NCBI RefSeq assembly: GCF_900302475.1
Contig: NZ_OMOQ01000001.1
Coordinates: 1,860,001-1,924,000, forward strand
DNA length: 64,000 bases
DNA from: Defluviimonas aquaemixtae
GTDB taxonomy: Bacteria > Pseudomonadota > Alphaproteobacteria > Rhodobacterales > Rhodobacteraceae
Reading direction: 5' to 3'
Shown here: positions 16,840-24,665 of the stretch, piece by piece
How positions within the stretch are numbered: the first letter of the stretch is position 1
Layout: each line of letters begins with the position of its first letter
Program-made: the position numbers and the translations under genes
Notes under the pieces: model-generated
The model's database searches: none
What the model was told of the DNA's origin: nothing
What the model saw: only the letters and a program-made list of their open reading frames with translations

Positions 16840-17810
16840 CGATCCGTGCCGTGGTCCGGGGCGTCGGGCACTACCTGCCCGAGCGCGTGGTCCCGAATTC
16901 CGAGTTCGAAGCGCGGCTCGACACGAGCGACGAATGGATCCGCAGCCGCACCGGGATCGAGCGACGCCACTTCGCCGCCGAGGGCGAGACGACGTCGGAT
17001 CTGGGCGCTAGGGCGGCAAAGGCCGCATTGGCCGACGCGGGCCTCGGGCCCGAGGATCTCGACGCACTTATCGTGGCGACGTCCACCGCCGACCTGACCT
17101 TTCCATCGGCCGCGACAATGGTTCAGGAAAAGATCGGCATGCGGAGCGGATTCGCCTTCGACGTACAGGCGGTCTGCGCGGGCTTCGTCTTCGCGCTCGC
17201 CAATGCCAATGCGCTGATCCTCTCAGGCCAGGCGCGACGCGTTCTGATCATCGGAGCGGAGACGTTCAGCCGCATCCTCGATTTCGACGACCGTGCCACC
17301 TGCGTCCTGTTCGGCGACGGCGCCGGCGCGGTGGTCGTAGAGGCCGCAAAAGGCAAGGGCAATGCGACCGATCGCGGCGTCCTGGCCACCGATCTGCACA
17401 GCGACGGCTCGCATCGCGAGTTGCTTTACGTCGATGGCGGCGTATCCACGACCGGTACGTCGGGCCACTTGCGCATGCAGGGCAATCAGGTCTTCCGCCA
17501 CGCTGTGGAAAAGTTGGCCGAAACCGCCCATGCCGCGCTCGACAAGGCCGATCTGACGCCGGCCGACGTCGACTGGATCGTTCCGCACCAGGCCAACCTG
17601 CGCATCATCACGGCGACCGCAAGCCGCATGCAGGTGCCGATGGATAGGGTCGTAGTCACCGTGCAGGACCACGGCAACACCTCGGCCGCATCGATTCCCC
17701 TCGCGCTTTCGGTCGGCAAGGAGCGGGGGCAGATCAAGCAAGGCGATCTGATCGTCACGGAGGCGATCGGCGGCGGTCTTTCCTGGGGCTCCGTCGTCCT
17801 GCGCTGGTGA
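16836..17810 (+). CDS. fabH: Beta-ketoacyl-ACP synthase III
   Basis: This 324-residue thiolase-fold enzyme condenses acetyl-CoA with malonyl-ACP to start fatty acid synthesis. The catalytic triad is intact: C114 (VQAVCAGF), H251 (VPHQANLR) and N281 (DHGNTSAAS). The CoA-binding DEWIRSRTGI segment is present at residues 32-41. It overlaps plsX by four bases, so acyl-chain initiation and phospholipid entry are co-expressed. A large inverted repeat follows eight bases after its stop. Confidence 0.96.
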   Translation: MTIRAVVRGVGHYLPERVVPNSEFEARLDTSDEWIRSRTGIERRHFAAEGETTSDLGARAAKAALADAGLGPEDLDALIVATSTADLTFPSAATMVQEKIGMRSGFAFDVQAVCAGFVFALANANALILSGQARRVLIIGAETFSRILDFDDRATCVLFGDGAGAVVVEAAKGKGNATDRGVLATDLHSDGSHRELLYVDGGVSTTGTSGHLRMQGNQVFRHAVEKLAETAHAALDKADLTPADVDWIVPHQANLRIITATASRMQVPMDRVVVTVQDHGNTSAASIPLALSVGKERGQIKQGDLIVTEAIGGGLSWGSVVLRW

Positions 17811-17818
17811 ATTGTTGC

Positions 17819-17863
17819 TTGAAAACCCACAGTCAAGCCGTTGATATTGACTTGGGTTTTCAA
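17819..17863. promoter_or_regulatory. Large inverted repeat between fabH and ihfA
   Basis: TTGAAAACCCA at 17819-17829 pairs perfectly with TGGGTTTTCAA at 17853-17863. Inside it, AGTCAA (17831-17836) pairs with TTGACT (17847-17852). The whole is a 17-bp stem with one bulged C and a 10-base loop. It has no trailing T-run. The inner TTGACT could also serve as a -35 element for ihfA. It may be an attenuator, a fabH 3'-end stabiliser or an operator. Confidence 0.6.
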
Positions 17864-17900
17864 AGCGCTCATCTTCGCCCCAGGCAACCGGGGGGACAAG

Positions 17901-18203
17901 ATGGGCGAAAAGACATTGACGCGCATGGATCTGAGCGAAGCAGTGTTCCGCGAGGTCGGGCTTTCGCGCAATGAATCTGCGCAATTGGTCGAAGGCGTTC
18001 TTCAACACATGTCCGACGCGCTGGTCACCGGCCAGACCGTCAAAATTTCTTCGTTCGGAACGTTCAGCGTGAGGAACAAGGCCGCGCGGATCGGCCGCAA
18101 TCCCAAGACGGGCGACGAGGTTCCGATTCATCCGCGCCGTGTTCTGACCTTCCGGCCGTCGCATCTGATGAAGGATCGCGTTGCCGCCGGCAACAAGCGC
18201 TGA
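17901..18203 (+). CDS. ihfA: Integration host factor subunit alpha
   Basis: This 100-residue DNA-bending HU/IHF protein has the hallmark [25 protein letters not shown] arm that intercalates the minor groove. It works as a heterodimer with IhfB and shapes promoters and recombination sites. The start ([22 protein letters not shown]) is typical of alphaproteobacterial IhfA. It lies 90 bp after fabH, behind the large inverted repeat, and 11 bp before a MerR-family gene, an order often seen in this group. Confidence 0.95.
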   Translation: MGEKTLTRMDLSEAVFREVGLSRNESAQLVEGVLQHMSDALVTGQTVKISSFGTFSVRNKAARIGRNPKTGDEVPIHPRRVLTFRPSHLMKDRVAAGNKR

Positions 18204-18214
18204 GGCCCGACGCC

Positions 18215-19033
18215 ATGGAGAAATCGGCTGAGGCGTTTCGGACCATCAGCGAGGTCTCCGAACTTTTGAACACGCCTGCGCATGTGCTGCGATTCTGGGA
18301 AAGCCGTTTTTCCCAGATCAAGCCTGTGAAACGCGCGGGCGGGCGCCGGTACTACCGGCCGAACGACCTCGCGTTGCTCGGCGGCATAAAGCGACTTCTG
18401 CACGAGGACGGTCTGACCATACGGGGTGTGCAGAAACTCCTTCGTGAACAAGGCATTAAGCACGTGGCGTCGCTGTCGAAGGTGGAGCTGCCGGGAGCTG
18501 CCGACACACCCGTCGCGCCGGCGCCCCGGACGGATGAGCGGACGGTCCCTTCCGCGGGCGACCGCGCGGCCGAGCCAGCAGAGCCCCGGTCTTGGCCCGA
18601 GGCGCCCACTCCCGATGCTGCTGCCCCGGACGACATGCTTCTGCCCGACCCAAACGAGGTCGCGGCCGAAGAGACCCAGCCCGAGACAGTCGCGCGCAGG
18701 CCGGGCCCGCGCACTCTTTCGCCCGTGGCGCCCGGCGCCGAACGGCGCGCCGCGCTGGAACGCGGCGAGGCTCCGATGCATATCGACGTGCCCACGCTGC
18801 CGGCGGATGGCGCGGACAATGTCCGGACCTTCCCGGCCGAACAGGGAACGCTCGCCTTCGATGCCGAACCCGACAGCGGCGCCAACCACGATGATCGTCA
18901 ACCCGCCGCTGCGATGCTGCGCGCGATGGACACGCTGCGGGCGCGCGACAAGAAGGCCGAGTTGATGTCGGTCTATCTGCGCCTTGTCGATCTGCGCGAC
19001 AGGCTCGCGCGCGACCGCGCGCGCGGCGGCTGA
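18215..19033 (+). CDS. MerR-family transcriptional regulator with long disordered tail
   Basis: Residues 1-85 form a MerR winged helix-turn-helix ([25 protein letters not shown], then [21 protein letters not shown]). The following 130 residues are rich in Pro, Ala, Glu and Asp and look disordered. The last 40 residues ([31 protein letters not shown]) form an amphipathic helix that could dimerise. No cysteine effector site of metal-sensing MerR proteins is seen. It follows ihfA by 11 bp and is probably co-transcribed. Target genes are unknown. Confidence 0.88.
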   Translation: MEKSAEAFRTISEVSELLNTPAHVLRFWESRFSQIKPVKRAGGRRYYRPNDLALLGGIKRLLHEDGLTIRGVQKLLREQGIKHVASLSKVELPGAADTPVAPAPRTDERTVPSAGDRAAEPAEPRSWPEAPTPDAAAPDDMLLPDPNEVAAEETQPETVARRPGPRTLSPVAPGAERRAALERGEAPMHIDVPTLPADGADNVRTFPAEQGTLAFDAEPDSGANHDDRQPAAAMLRAMDTLRARDKKAELMSVYLRLVDLRDRLARDRARGG

Positions 19034-19094
19034 TCCGGGTTCCTAGTGTCCCCGTGACGCGTGAAGCATTGCCGGAACGGATGCGTATTGGCGC

Positions 19095-19124
19095 TTGCCC
19101 CTACCCTGCCAATCGGCCTATACA
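19095..19124 (+). promoter_or_regulatory. Promoter of tRNA-Pro
   Basis: TTGCCC and TATACA are separated by 18 bases, with an expected start a few bases before the tRNA 5' end at 19134. The good match to a sigma-70-type promoter and its position support it. Confidence 0.7.
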
Positions 19125-19133
19125 CCGCCGCGT

Positions 19134-19211
19134 CGGGCCGTGGCGCAGCCTGGTTAGCGCGTCCGTCTGGGGGACGGAAGGTCGCGAGTTCGAATCTCGC
19201 CGGCCCGACCA
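19134..19211 (+). tRNA. tRNA-Pro(GGG)
   Basis: A full cloverleaf of 78 nt can be folded. The seven-pair acceptor stem is CGGGCCG with CGGCCCG. The D arm closes with GCGC/GCGC, the anticodon stem TCCGT/ACGGA holds loop CTGGGGG (anticodon GGG), and the T arm GCGAG/CTCGC holds TTCGAAT. CCA is encoded. It reads proline codons CCC and CCU. Confidence 0.97.
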
Positions 19212-19218
19212 TCACCGA

Positions 19219-19248
19219 AACGCCCATCCCCGCACCGGGATGGGCGTT
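19219..19248 (+). terminator. Hairpin after tRNA-Pro
   Basis: AACGCCCATCCC and GGGATGGGCGTT form a 12-bp perfect stem with a six-base loop, starting eight bases after the tRNA. The T-run is minimal, so it may act as a 3' processing or pausing structure as well as a terminator. Confidence 0.7.
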
Positions 19249-19268
19249 CGCATATCCGGAGGTGCTGC

Positions 19269-20348
19269 ATGACGGGCACGGGAGTCCTCGCCGACAACGC
19301 GATCCGCGAACTGATCGCCACGGGCGCGATCGCCGCCGAACCCGCCGTGGACAGCGCACAGATCCAGCCTGCGAGTCTCGACCTCCGGCTCGGCACGACC
19401 GCCTATCGTGTGCGCGCCTCGTTCCTGGCCGGCAAGGGGCGGAGCGTAAAGGAGCGGATCGACGAATTCTGCATGCACAGCGTCGATCTGAGCCAGGGCG
19501 CGGTGCTTGAAAAGGGGTGCGTCTATCTCGTGCCGCTGGTGGAGCGGCTGGCGCTGCCCAAGGGGATGAGCGCTGTCTCCAACGCGAAGAGCTCTACCGG
19601 CCGGCTCGACCTTCTGACGCGCGCGATCACCGATGGCGGCGAGGAGTTCGACCGTATTCCCGACGGCTATCAGGGCCCGCTCTACGCCGAAATCTGCCCC
19701 CGGTCATTCTCGGTCCTCGTGCGCCCCGGCATGCGGCTGAGCCAGATACGCTTTCGCCAGGGGCAGTCCGTTCTTTCCGACCGCGATCTTGCCGCCCTTC
19801 ACGACCGCGCGCCGCTCGTCTCGGGCGAGCCGGTGATCTCCTCCGGACTTGGCTTCTCGGTCGATCTCAGACCCGCCGAAGGCGATCTCGTCGGCTACCG
19901 GGCCAAGCCTCATACCGGGGTGATCGACCTCGAGCGGATCGGCTATTACGATCCGGCCGACTTCTGGGAAGAGGTGCGCTCCAAGAGCGCCCGCATCATC
20001 CTCGACCCCGGCGCCTTCTACATCCTCGTCAGTCGCGAGGCGGTAACAATACCGCCGGACTATGCCGCTGAGATGGCGCCCTACCTCGCCATGGTGGGGG
20101 AGTTCCGCGTCCACTACGCGGGCTTCTTCGATCCGGGTTTCGGCTGGGCCGAGGCCGGAGGCGCGGGATCGCGCGGCGTACTTGAGGTTCGCTGCCACGA
20201 AGCGCCTTTTGTGCTGGAGGACGGCCAGGTCGTCGGGCGGCTCGTCTATGAACGCATGTCAGAACGCCCGGCACGACTTTATGGCGCGGGGATCAAGTCC
20301 AACTATCAGGGACAGGGCTTGAAACTGTCGAAGCATTTTCGCGGCTAG
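19269..20348 (+). CDS. dcd: 2'-deoxycytidine 5'-triphosphate deaminase (bidomain)
   Basis: This 359-residue protein has two dUTPase-like folds, the long alphaproteobacterial form of dCTP deaminase, about twice the size of E. coli Dcd. It converts dCTP to dUTP for thymidylate synthesis. The active-site region AVSNAKSSTGRLDLLTRAITD lies at about residues 101-121, and QIQPASLDLRLG near the N-terminus is diagnostic. The second half (residues 200-359) repeats the fold in diverged form. Its last 56 bp overlap, on the opposite strand, the end of the PACE efflux gene. Confidence 0.9.
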   Translation: MTGTGVLADNAIRELIATGAIAAEPAVDSAQIQPASLDLRLGTTAYRVRASFLAGKGRSVKERIDEFCMHSVDLSQGAVLEKGCVYLVPLVERLALPKGMSAVSNAKSSTGRLDLLTRAITDGGEEFDRIPDGYQGPLYAEICPRSFSVLVRPGMRLSQIRFRQGQSVLSDRDLAALHDRAPLVSGEPVISSGLGFSVDLRPAEGDLVGYRAKPHTGVIDLERIGYYDPADFWEEVRSKSARIILDPGAFYILVSREAVTIPPDYAAEMAPYLAMVGEFRVHYAGFFDPGFGWAEAGGAGSRGVLEVRCHEAPFVLEDGQVVGRLVYERMSERPARLYGAGIKSNYQGQGLKLSKHFRG

Positions 20349-20802
20349 AATTCGGCAGGTCATTCACGCGGACGCGGATGCCGGAAGCGGGCCGGAGCCG
20401 GTCGTAGCCCAGATGGAACAAATAAGCGTAGATCGAACAGGCGATCGTCAGCGTGAAACCGACCGCCAGCGCGCCCCGGAAGCTGTGCCTGCCCAGCAAT
20501 ACAAGAACTGTAAGCGTCATGATGACAGCCGTCGACTCATGCGAGAGGGCATGAACCATGCGCAGCCGATTCGGGCGGTCACTGGCGAGCCGACCTGTCA
20601 CGTGCAGGTCGATCAGGTCGAAGACGGTGTTATGGATCGGGCTCCAGATCATCACCGTGACCGATAGCAATGCCATCAGAAGAAAACACTCGCTGCCGCT
20701 TCGCCCCATGATGAGCGCGTATGCGGGCACCGCAAGGATAAGGCCGCCACCTTCAAGGCAAGGCGTTTGCAGGACGCGTTCGCGAACACTGCGGAGCGCC
20801 AT
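20293..20802 (-). CDS. PACE-family multidrug efflux transporter
   Basis: This 169-residue membrane protein has four hydrophobic segments and two tandem copies of the bacterial transmembrane pair (BTP) domain of the proteobacterial antimicrobial compound efflux family (AceI-like). The membrane glutamate needed for transport is present in the first segment (VLQTPCLEGGGL), and WSPIHNTVFDLIDLH and FHLGYDRLRP are family signatures. It probably exports biocides by proton exchange. Start 20802 (MALRSVRERV) has AGGGG upstream; 20820 is an alternative. Its 3' end overlaps dcd by 56 bp. Confidence 0.85.
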   Translation of the reverse strand: MALRSVRERVLQTPCLEGGGLILAVPAYALIMGRSGSECFLLMALLSVTVMIWSPIHNTVFDLIDLHVTGRLASDRPNRLRMVHALSHESTAVIMTLTVLVLLGRHSFRGALAVGFTLTIACSIYAYLFHLGYDRLRPASGIRVRVNDLPNSSRENASTVSSPVPDSWT

Positions 20803-20833
20803 GATTAACCCCTGCATCAATCAAAATGATGGG

Positions 20834-20851
20834 GGCGGTTTCAGAACCGCC
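20834..20851 (-). promoter_or_regulatory. Short hairpin upstream of the PACE gene
   Basis: GGCGGTT and AACCGCC form a 7-bp stem with a four-base loop about 30 bp upstream of the efflux gene start. It could be an operator or part of the leader. No regulator is adjacent. Confidence 0.3.
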
Positions 20852-20894
20852 GAGAAATATTAATGGGACTGAATCGAATCAAAAGGAATCAACT

Positions 20895-20915
20895 GTGCCA
20901 GTCTAGCGCTGGCAC
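20895..20915 (-). terminator. Hairpin downstream of the scpB string
   Basis: GTGCCAG and CTGGCAC form a 7-bp stem with a seven-base loop, 33 bp after the last gene of the minus-strand series, followed by AGTTGATTCC. The poor T-run makes it only a candidate terminator. Confidence 0.4.
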
Positions 20916-20947
20916 GGAAACAACCGAGTCAGGGAAAGCTCACCCGA

Positions 20948-21163
20948 TCACCTTCCCAGCCGCCGCGTGATCTTTGCGGCCTGCCGCGCGCGCTTGGCGG
21001 TTTCGCGTGCCTCATGGCGGTGCTTCGCCTCGGTCGAGGTTCCCGGAGCCGAAGGTTTCTGACCCCGCTTCGAGAACCAGCCGATGCCTTTGTTGATACC
21101 GGTATTGATGAGACGCCGCATGACGACGTTCACCACCATGTTGATCAGTCGGTTGAGAGTCAT
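20948..21163 (-). CDS. Conserved 71-residue protein downstream of scpB
   Basis: The protein starts with a short amphipathic stretch (MTLNRLINMVVNVVMRRLINTGINKGI) and ends in a very basic tail rich in Arg, Lys and Ala (ETAKRARQAAKITRRLGR). Similar small proteins follow scpB in related genomes as far as I recall. It starts 12 bp after scpB on the same strand, so it is in the operon. Function is unknown. The basic tail suggests nucleic-acid contact or membrane-surface binding. Confidence 0.7.
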   Translation of the reverse strand: MTLNRLINMVVNVVMRRLINTGINKGIGWFSKRGQKPSAPGTSTEAKHRHEARETAKRARQAAKITRRLGR

Positions 21164-21175
21164 GGCCGTGGCTCC

Positions 21176-21820
21176 TCAGTCCTCGAACAACTCGCTTTGC
21201 CCGGCAAGGTCTTCGCCCTCATCATCGTTGATCGCCTGCCCACCGGGCAAGGGCCGATTGTCGAGAAGCCCCGCCGCGCGAAGCTCTTTCAGTCCCGGCA
21301 GGTCGCGCGCCGATTCCAGACCGAAATGGTCAAGGAAGCCTTGCGTCACGACAAAGGTAACGGGCCGCCCCGGCGTCATGCGGCGGCGGCCGAAGCGAAT
21401 CCACTCCAGCTCCAGAAGCTGGTCGATGGTGCCGCGGCTGACCGCGACACCCCGGATCTCCTCGATCTCGGCGCGGGTCGCGGGCTGGTGGTAACCGATG
21501 ATCGCCAGTGTCTCTACCGCGGCGCGAGAAAGCTTGCGCGTCTCGACCGTCTCCTTCTGCATCAGAAAGCCAAGATCGGGGGCCGTGCGCATCGCCCATG
21601 CGTCACCCACTTTCACCACCCGCACCCCTCGACCCTCGTAGCGCCTCCTCAATAGCACCAGAGCTTCGCCAGGGTCAGCGCCATGCGGCATCCGCGCCTC
21701 GAGCTCGGCCACGGTGACCGGATCGGCCGACGCGAAAAGGATCGCTTCGACCATCCGCTCCTGTTCGGCCATGGGCGGGGCCTCGAATAGGCTTTTCTCG
21801 GGGGCGCTCTGTTCGCTCAC
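21176..21820 (-). CDS. scpB: Segregation and condensation protein B
   Basis: This 214-residue protein has two winged-helix domains. The EQERMVEAILFASADPVTVAELEARMP start and the LAIIGYHQPATRAEIEEIRGVAVSRGTIDQLLE segment are diagnostic. It bridges the kleisin ScpA in the Smc condensin complex. The GTG start at 21820 overlaps the scpA stop as GTGA, which fixes the start and indicates translational coupling. The in-frame extension to 21958 lies inside scpA and is not used. Confidence 0.93.
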   Translation of the reverse strand: MSEQSAPEKSLFEAPPMAEQERMVEAILFASADPVTVAELEARMPHGADPGEALVLLRRRYEGRGVRVVKVGDAWAMRTAPDLGFLMQKETVETRKLSRAAVETLAIIGYHQPATRAEIEEIRGVAVSRGTIDQLLELEWIRFGRRRMTPGRPVTFVVTQGFLDHFGLESARDLPGLKELRAAGLLDNRPLPGGQAINDDEGEDLAGQSELFED

Positions 21821-22605
21821 GACTCTTTCCGCTTGATCGCAATGGGGGCGAAGGTCTCGGCCTGCCTTATCTCGATCCGTCCCTGTTTGGCTAGCTCGAG
21901 CGAGGCCGCAAACGTCGCGGCAGTGGCCGAGCGGCGGCGCGCCGGATCGGCGGTCCACCCTTCGGGCAGATACGCCGAGATGTCCGTCCAGTCGCCGGCA
22001 AAGCCGATCAGCCCGCGCATCCGTTCGAGTGCCTGTTCCATGGTGAAGACGTGGTCGCGCTCCATCGCGTAGGGACGGAATTCGTCACGCGTGCGGATGC
22101 GGGAATAGGCCTGCATGAGGTCAAGGAGGGTTGCCGTGTAAGTAATCTTCCTAAGCCGCGTCACGTCCTCGGGAATGCCGCGCACGAAGAAGTCGCGTCC
22201 CATCTGGTCGCGCCCCATGAGGCGCGCGGCGACGTCGCGCATCGCCTGAAGCCGCTCGAGCTGGAACGCGAGATGCGCCGCCAGCTCCTCGCCCGACGGG
22301 CCTTCGTCTGCAGGATCGGGCGGCAGGAGAAGTCGTGACTTCAGGAAGGCAAGCCAAGCAGCCATCACCAGATAGTCTGCCGCAAGTTCGATGCGTAAAA
22401 CCTTGACCTTGTTCACGAATTCAAGGTACTGCTCAGCAAGCTTCAGGACGGAAATCTTGCGCAGATCAACCTTCTGGGTTCGCGACAGCATGAGAAGGAT
22501 GTCGAGTGGCCCTTCGAAACCTTCGACATCGACGATCAGCGCCTCGGCGGCGAGCCGATCACTGACGGACTGGGTATCTTCCTCGAACTGCGGCGGTTCA
22601 GACAT
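21817..22605 (-). CDS. scpA: Segregation and condensation protein A
   Basis: This 262-residue kleisin joins the Smc heads. The VEGFEGPLDILLMLSRTQKVDLRKISVLKLAEQYL segment is the classic ScpA N-terminal signature, and the C-terminal winged helix lies around ATAATFAASLELAKQGRIEI. It overlaps nagZ by 8 bp upstream and scpB by 4 bp downstream. This tight packing with nagZ, a SPOR protein and argS is typical of Rhodobacteraceae. Confidence 0.94.
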   Translation of the reverse strand: MSEPPQFEEDTQSVSDRLAAEALIVDVEGFEGPLDILLMLSRTQKVDLRKISVLKLAEQYLEFVNKVKVLRIELAADYLVMAAWLAFLKSRLLLPPDPADEGPSGEELAAHLAFQLERLQAMRDVAARLMGRDQMGRDFFVRGIPEDVTRLRKITYTATLLDLMQAYSRIRTRDEFRPYAMERDHVFTMEQALERMRGLIGFAGDWTDISAYLPEGWTADPARRRSATAATFAASLELAKQGRIEIRQAETFAPIAIKRKES

Positions 22606-23608
22606 GGACCTGTCCCTTCAGAAGCGCCTCAAGTTCGGCTTCCAGAAGTGCGGTGTCAACAGGATCGGGGTCGCGGCGGCAGGCGAGCGCCGCCTCGGCC
22701 CGGCCATGCGCGGCATCACTCAGCGGTCCGGCGGCGGCGGCGACCTGCTCCATCTCGGCCATCTCGCCGTTGCAGTGGAGGACGATGTCGCAGCCAGCCG
22801 CGATTGCCCGGACCGCCCGTTCGCCGGGGCCGCCGGAAAGCGCTTCCATCGAGATGTCGTCGGTCATCAGAAGGCCCCGGAACCCGATCTCAGTTCGTAT
22901 CGCCCCGATGATTGCGGGATTGAGCGTGGCCGGTTCGTCGCCATAGGTAGGCGCGCGGATATGGGCGGTCATGCCCAGCGGCAGATCGGCGAGGGCCCGG
23001 AAAGGCGCGAAATCGCTCGCGGCGAGTTCGGACCTTCCGGCGGCGATTTCCGGCAGGTCGTGATGACTGTCGGCGACCGCCCGACCGTGGCCGGGCATGT
23101 GCTTCATCACCGGCAGGACGCCGCCCGCGAGCGTGCCCTCGGCGACCGCGCGGGCGTTCCGTGCGACCGTGGCCGCATCCTCGCCAAGACAGCGGTTCCG
23201 CAGGAAGTGATGGGTCTCGGCGCAGGCGATGTCGGCGGTCGGCACGCAGTTCGTGTCGATGCCCACGGCGCGCAACTCCTCCGCTATCAGCCGATGGCGA
23301 AGCCAAAGGCTGCGCTCGGCCCCTACCCCGGCCCGCGTCACCTGATCGAGCGGCGGAAGCCACTCGCGCCAATGCGGGGCACGCAGGCGTTGGACGCGCC
23401 CGCCTTCCTGATCGACGAGAACCGGGGCGTCGCGGCCGACGGCATCGCGCAATGCGCTCGTGAGACCGCGAAGCTGTTCGGGCGTCTCGACGTTTCGCGC
23501 GAACAGGATGAAGCCCCAAGGATCGGCCGCCTGGAAAAACGCGGCTTCGTCAGTGGAAAGCGTGAGACCGCCGATGCCGACTATCGCCGCTGTGGGCCGC
23601 GTTGCCAT
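22598..23608 (-). CDS. nagZ: Beta-N-acetylhexosaminidase (peptidoglycan recycling)
   Basis: This 336-residue family-3 glycosidase removes GlcNAc from anhydro-muropeptides in the cytoplasm. The flexible catalytic loop KHMPGHGRAVADSHHDLP holds the conserved His/Asp pair, and the nucleophile region is LLMTDDISMEAL. The ATG at 23608 shares a base with the upstream SPOR gene's stop (TGATG), which fixes the start. The absence of a signal peptide agrees with a recycling role. Confidence 0.93.
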   Translation of the reverse strand: MATRPTAAIVGIGGLTLSTDEAAFFQAADPWGFILFARNVETPEQLRGLTSALRDAVGRDAPVLVDQEGGRVQRLRAPHWREWLPPLDQVTRAGVGAERSLWLRHRLIAEELRAVGIDTNCVPTADIACAETHHFLRNRCLGEDAATVARNARAVAEGTLAGGVLPVMKHMPGHGRAVADSHHDLPEIAAGRSELAASDFAPFRALADLPLGMTAHIRAPTYGDEPATLNPAIIGAIRTEIGFRGLLMTDDISMEALSGGPGERAVRAIAAGCDIVLHCNGEMAEMEQVAAAAGPLSDAAHGRAEAALACRRDPDPVDTALLEAELEALLKGQVHV

Positions 23609-24582
23609 CAGCGCACCATGGCGGGTACGCATTCAGTGTTTTCGGCCTTGAGCGCGGCGCAGAACCTGCGCGCGTCCTCCAGATCGGAAAAGCCCTCGAC
23701 GCGCAGCCGGTAGAAGGTCTCGCCATTGGTGGTCGCCGGCTCGATGACCCGCCGCTTGCCCTCCATGAGGCCGCCGAACCGGGCCGCGACCTTGTCCCAT
23801 TCCAGCCGAGCCTCGGCCTCATCTGGATAGGCACCGATCTGGACGAGGCGGGTCCCTTGGCCAAGCGCATCGGGTGAAACATCAAGAACCGGCTCTGCCA
23901 GCGCTGCGGCGACGGCGGCCGCGGCGGCCTCGGCCATCGCGTCGTAGCCGTCCTCCGCCCCGGTCGCGGGCCGCGTCAGCGGACGCAGCGAGCGTGAGAC
24001 ACCCGGTATGTCGGTCGCGATTACATCCGGCGCGACGAAGGCGCCGGCCTCGGGCGGAGCAATCACCGGCTCGACCGGACCGTCGGGCAGCGGTTCGCCG
24101 GGCCTGATATCGGCGGTCATGGGCGTCAATGGATCACCGGCAGGATCGGCTGAGGCCGGGATCGCGGACGGAGCGGACTCAGGCGTCTCCTCGGCGACGG
24201 CCTCCAGACTGCCCATGGGTTGATCTTCCTCAGCCAGCGCTCCGGGTGTCGGCGCGAGCGTGAGCTGATCGGCCGCCTCGCCCGCCGTTCCTGCGGCGGC
24301 AACTTCATTCACCGCCATGCCCTGATGCATCGCAAGCTCACCGCCGGGATTATCCGGCGCGACCCGCGCCGGCCCTTCAAGCGCGCGGATCACCGGAATG
24401 CCGCGCACGTCGCGGATCGCGAGGTTGTAGGTCCAGACCCCGAGCCCCACGATCAGCGCCACCGACGTCAGCGCGCCGGCACCATTGACCCATTTCTGAA
24501 AGCCGCCACCGCGCGCGCCGCGATCGGCCACACTACCATACGGCCCATAGCCGCCGTAGTCGTCGTACTTCGCATCCGCCAT
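23608..24582 (-). CDS. SPOR-domain cell-division / peptidoglycan-binding protein
   Basis: This 324-residue bitopic membrane protein has a cytoplasmic N-terminus rich in Gly and Tyr and one transmembrane helix at about residues 36-56 (GALTSVALIVGLGVWTYNLA). A long Ala/Pro/Glu-rich periplasmic linker of about 190 residues follows. The C-terminal SPOR domain (RLVQIGAYPDEAEARLEWDKV to FSDLEDARRFCAALKAEN) binds denuded septal glycan strands. It is encoded between argS and nagZ, as usual in this group. Confidence 0.9.
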   Translation of the reverse strand: MADAKYDDYGGYGPYGSVADRGARGGGFQKWVNGAGALTSVALIVGLGVWTYNLAIRDVRGIPVIRALEGPARVAPDNPGGELAMHQGMAVNEVAAAGTAGEAADQLTLAPTPGALAEEDQPMGSLEAVAEETPESAPSAIPASADPAGDPLTPMTADIRPGEPLPDGPVEPVIAPPEAGAFVAPDVIATDIPGVSRSLRPLTRPATGAEDGYDAMAEAAAAAVAAALAEPVLDVSPDALGQGTRLVQIGAYPDEAEARLEWDKVAARFGGLMEGKRRVIEPATTNGETFYRLRVEGFSDLEDARRFCAALKAENTECVPAMVR

Positions 24583-24665
24583 GCTCTGCCTCGCTCACGA
24601 CAGCGCCCCCCGACACCGGGGCCGCACTCGTCTTGCCTGCTTCGCTCCCCCGGGCGGCGCCTTTA

